DNA of 49,613 nucleotides from assembly GCA_947177635.1 (NCBI GenBank), contig CAMWVQ010000012.1:1-49613 (forward strand), in the 5' to 3' direction. How positions within the stretch are numbered: the first letter of the stretch is position 1; the number at the start of each line of letters is the position of its first letter. This document shows, one piece after another, positions 49,560 through 49,613 of the stretch. Source of the DNA: an uncultured Porphyromonadaceae bacterium. Lineage in GTDB: Bacteria; Bacteroidota; Bacteroidia; Bacteroidales; Muribaculaceae. Position numbers and translations under genes: made by a program. A model generated the notes under the pieces. The model was not told where the DNA came from, ran no database searches, and saw only the letters and a list, made by a program, of their open reading frames with translations.

Positions 49560-49613
49560 TGAAGAGGGAGTGTAGCGAGCTACACGACTGATGAAGAGAG
49601 GAAAAGATTCAAA
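49560..49613. other. Window edge after the repeat pair
   Basis: Contains a small perfect hairpin gtgtagc-ga-gctacac (49570-49585). The 305-bp gap after the Crp/Fnr gene (49309-49613) holds only this, the repeat pair and about 70 nt without visible signals. On the minus strand a short open stretch reads FISRVARYTPSSSRKIS before a stop, but it begins outside the window and may be spurious. Confidence 0.4.

Noticed and set aside
49560-49613. Short minus-strand reading frame at the window end as a gene
   Set aside because: It starts outside the window, is very short inside it and overlaps repeat DNA. It cannot be called from this sequence.

Overview
The window reads as chromosomal DNA of a GC-rich member of the order Bacteroidales, most likely the family Muribaculaceae. 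I see Bacteroidetes-type promoters (a TAnnTTTG box at about -7, often with TTG or TTTG 19-20 nt upstream), no consistent Shine-Dalgarno sequences, Bacteroidetes-restricted families (DUF4494, DUF4492, DUF4199, DUF6452, DUF6048, DUF4831), a type IX secretion (T9SS) plug protein and several proteins with T9SS-like C-terminal tails. The family-level assignment is inference. No tRNA, rRNA, CRISPR array or complete transposase was found. Layout: 1-2531 holds an MsbA-like ABC exporter and a GxxExxY nuclease-fold gene, bracketed by related 'aatctgcg' repeats, one of them an 84-bp near-perfect palindrome. 2582-12051 holds an AspT/YidE-type exchanger, two secreted SusE/F-like multidomain proteins and ATP-dependent PEP carboxykinase. 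12113-17836 carries the T9SS plug protein, uracil-DNA glycosylase, an OmpA-family porin and transketolase. 17924-20608 carries a FucP-type sugar symporter and the YggS-DUF4494 pair. 20753-23827 is a DUF4492-cydA-cydB operon for cytochrome bd oxidase, followed by what looks like the last ~35 codons of a lost DNA cytosine methyltransferase. 24028-27307 carries a ROK-family protein, a secreted endonuclease I and a 56-residue 2[4Fe-4S] ferredoxin. 27396-31177 is a leftward operon DUF4199 - GT2 - DUF6452 - DUF6048 - rpiB. 31251-34856 is a rightward operon DUF3737 - MalY/PatB lyase - MATE exporter. 34875-38691 carries a TRIC-like channel, nth, pheS, adk and hpt. 38870-45589 is a leftward pair, a subtilisin-like protease followed by a 1504-residue GLUG-repeat adhesin, both with T9SS-type tails. 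45919-49308 is a rightward operon NAD(P)HX repair enzyme - DUF4831 - Crp/Fnr regulator. 49378-49613 is an AT-rich repeat region with a 38-bp direct repeat whose 21-bp core is inverted in the second copy. How the parts fit: PEP carboxykinase, transketolase, RpiB, a sugar symporter, a ROK protein, ferredoxin and cytochrome bd fit a saccharolytic gut anaerobe that tolerates traces of oxygen. Five predicted surface or secreted proteins plus the T9SS plug component suggest that T9SS export matters to this organism. Two of the loci for these proteins (4459-7860 and the protease-adhesin pair) share an unusual upstream module: a C/G homopolymer beside two GTTAAT half-sites 10 bp apart.
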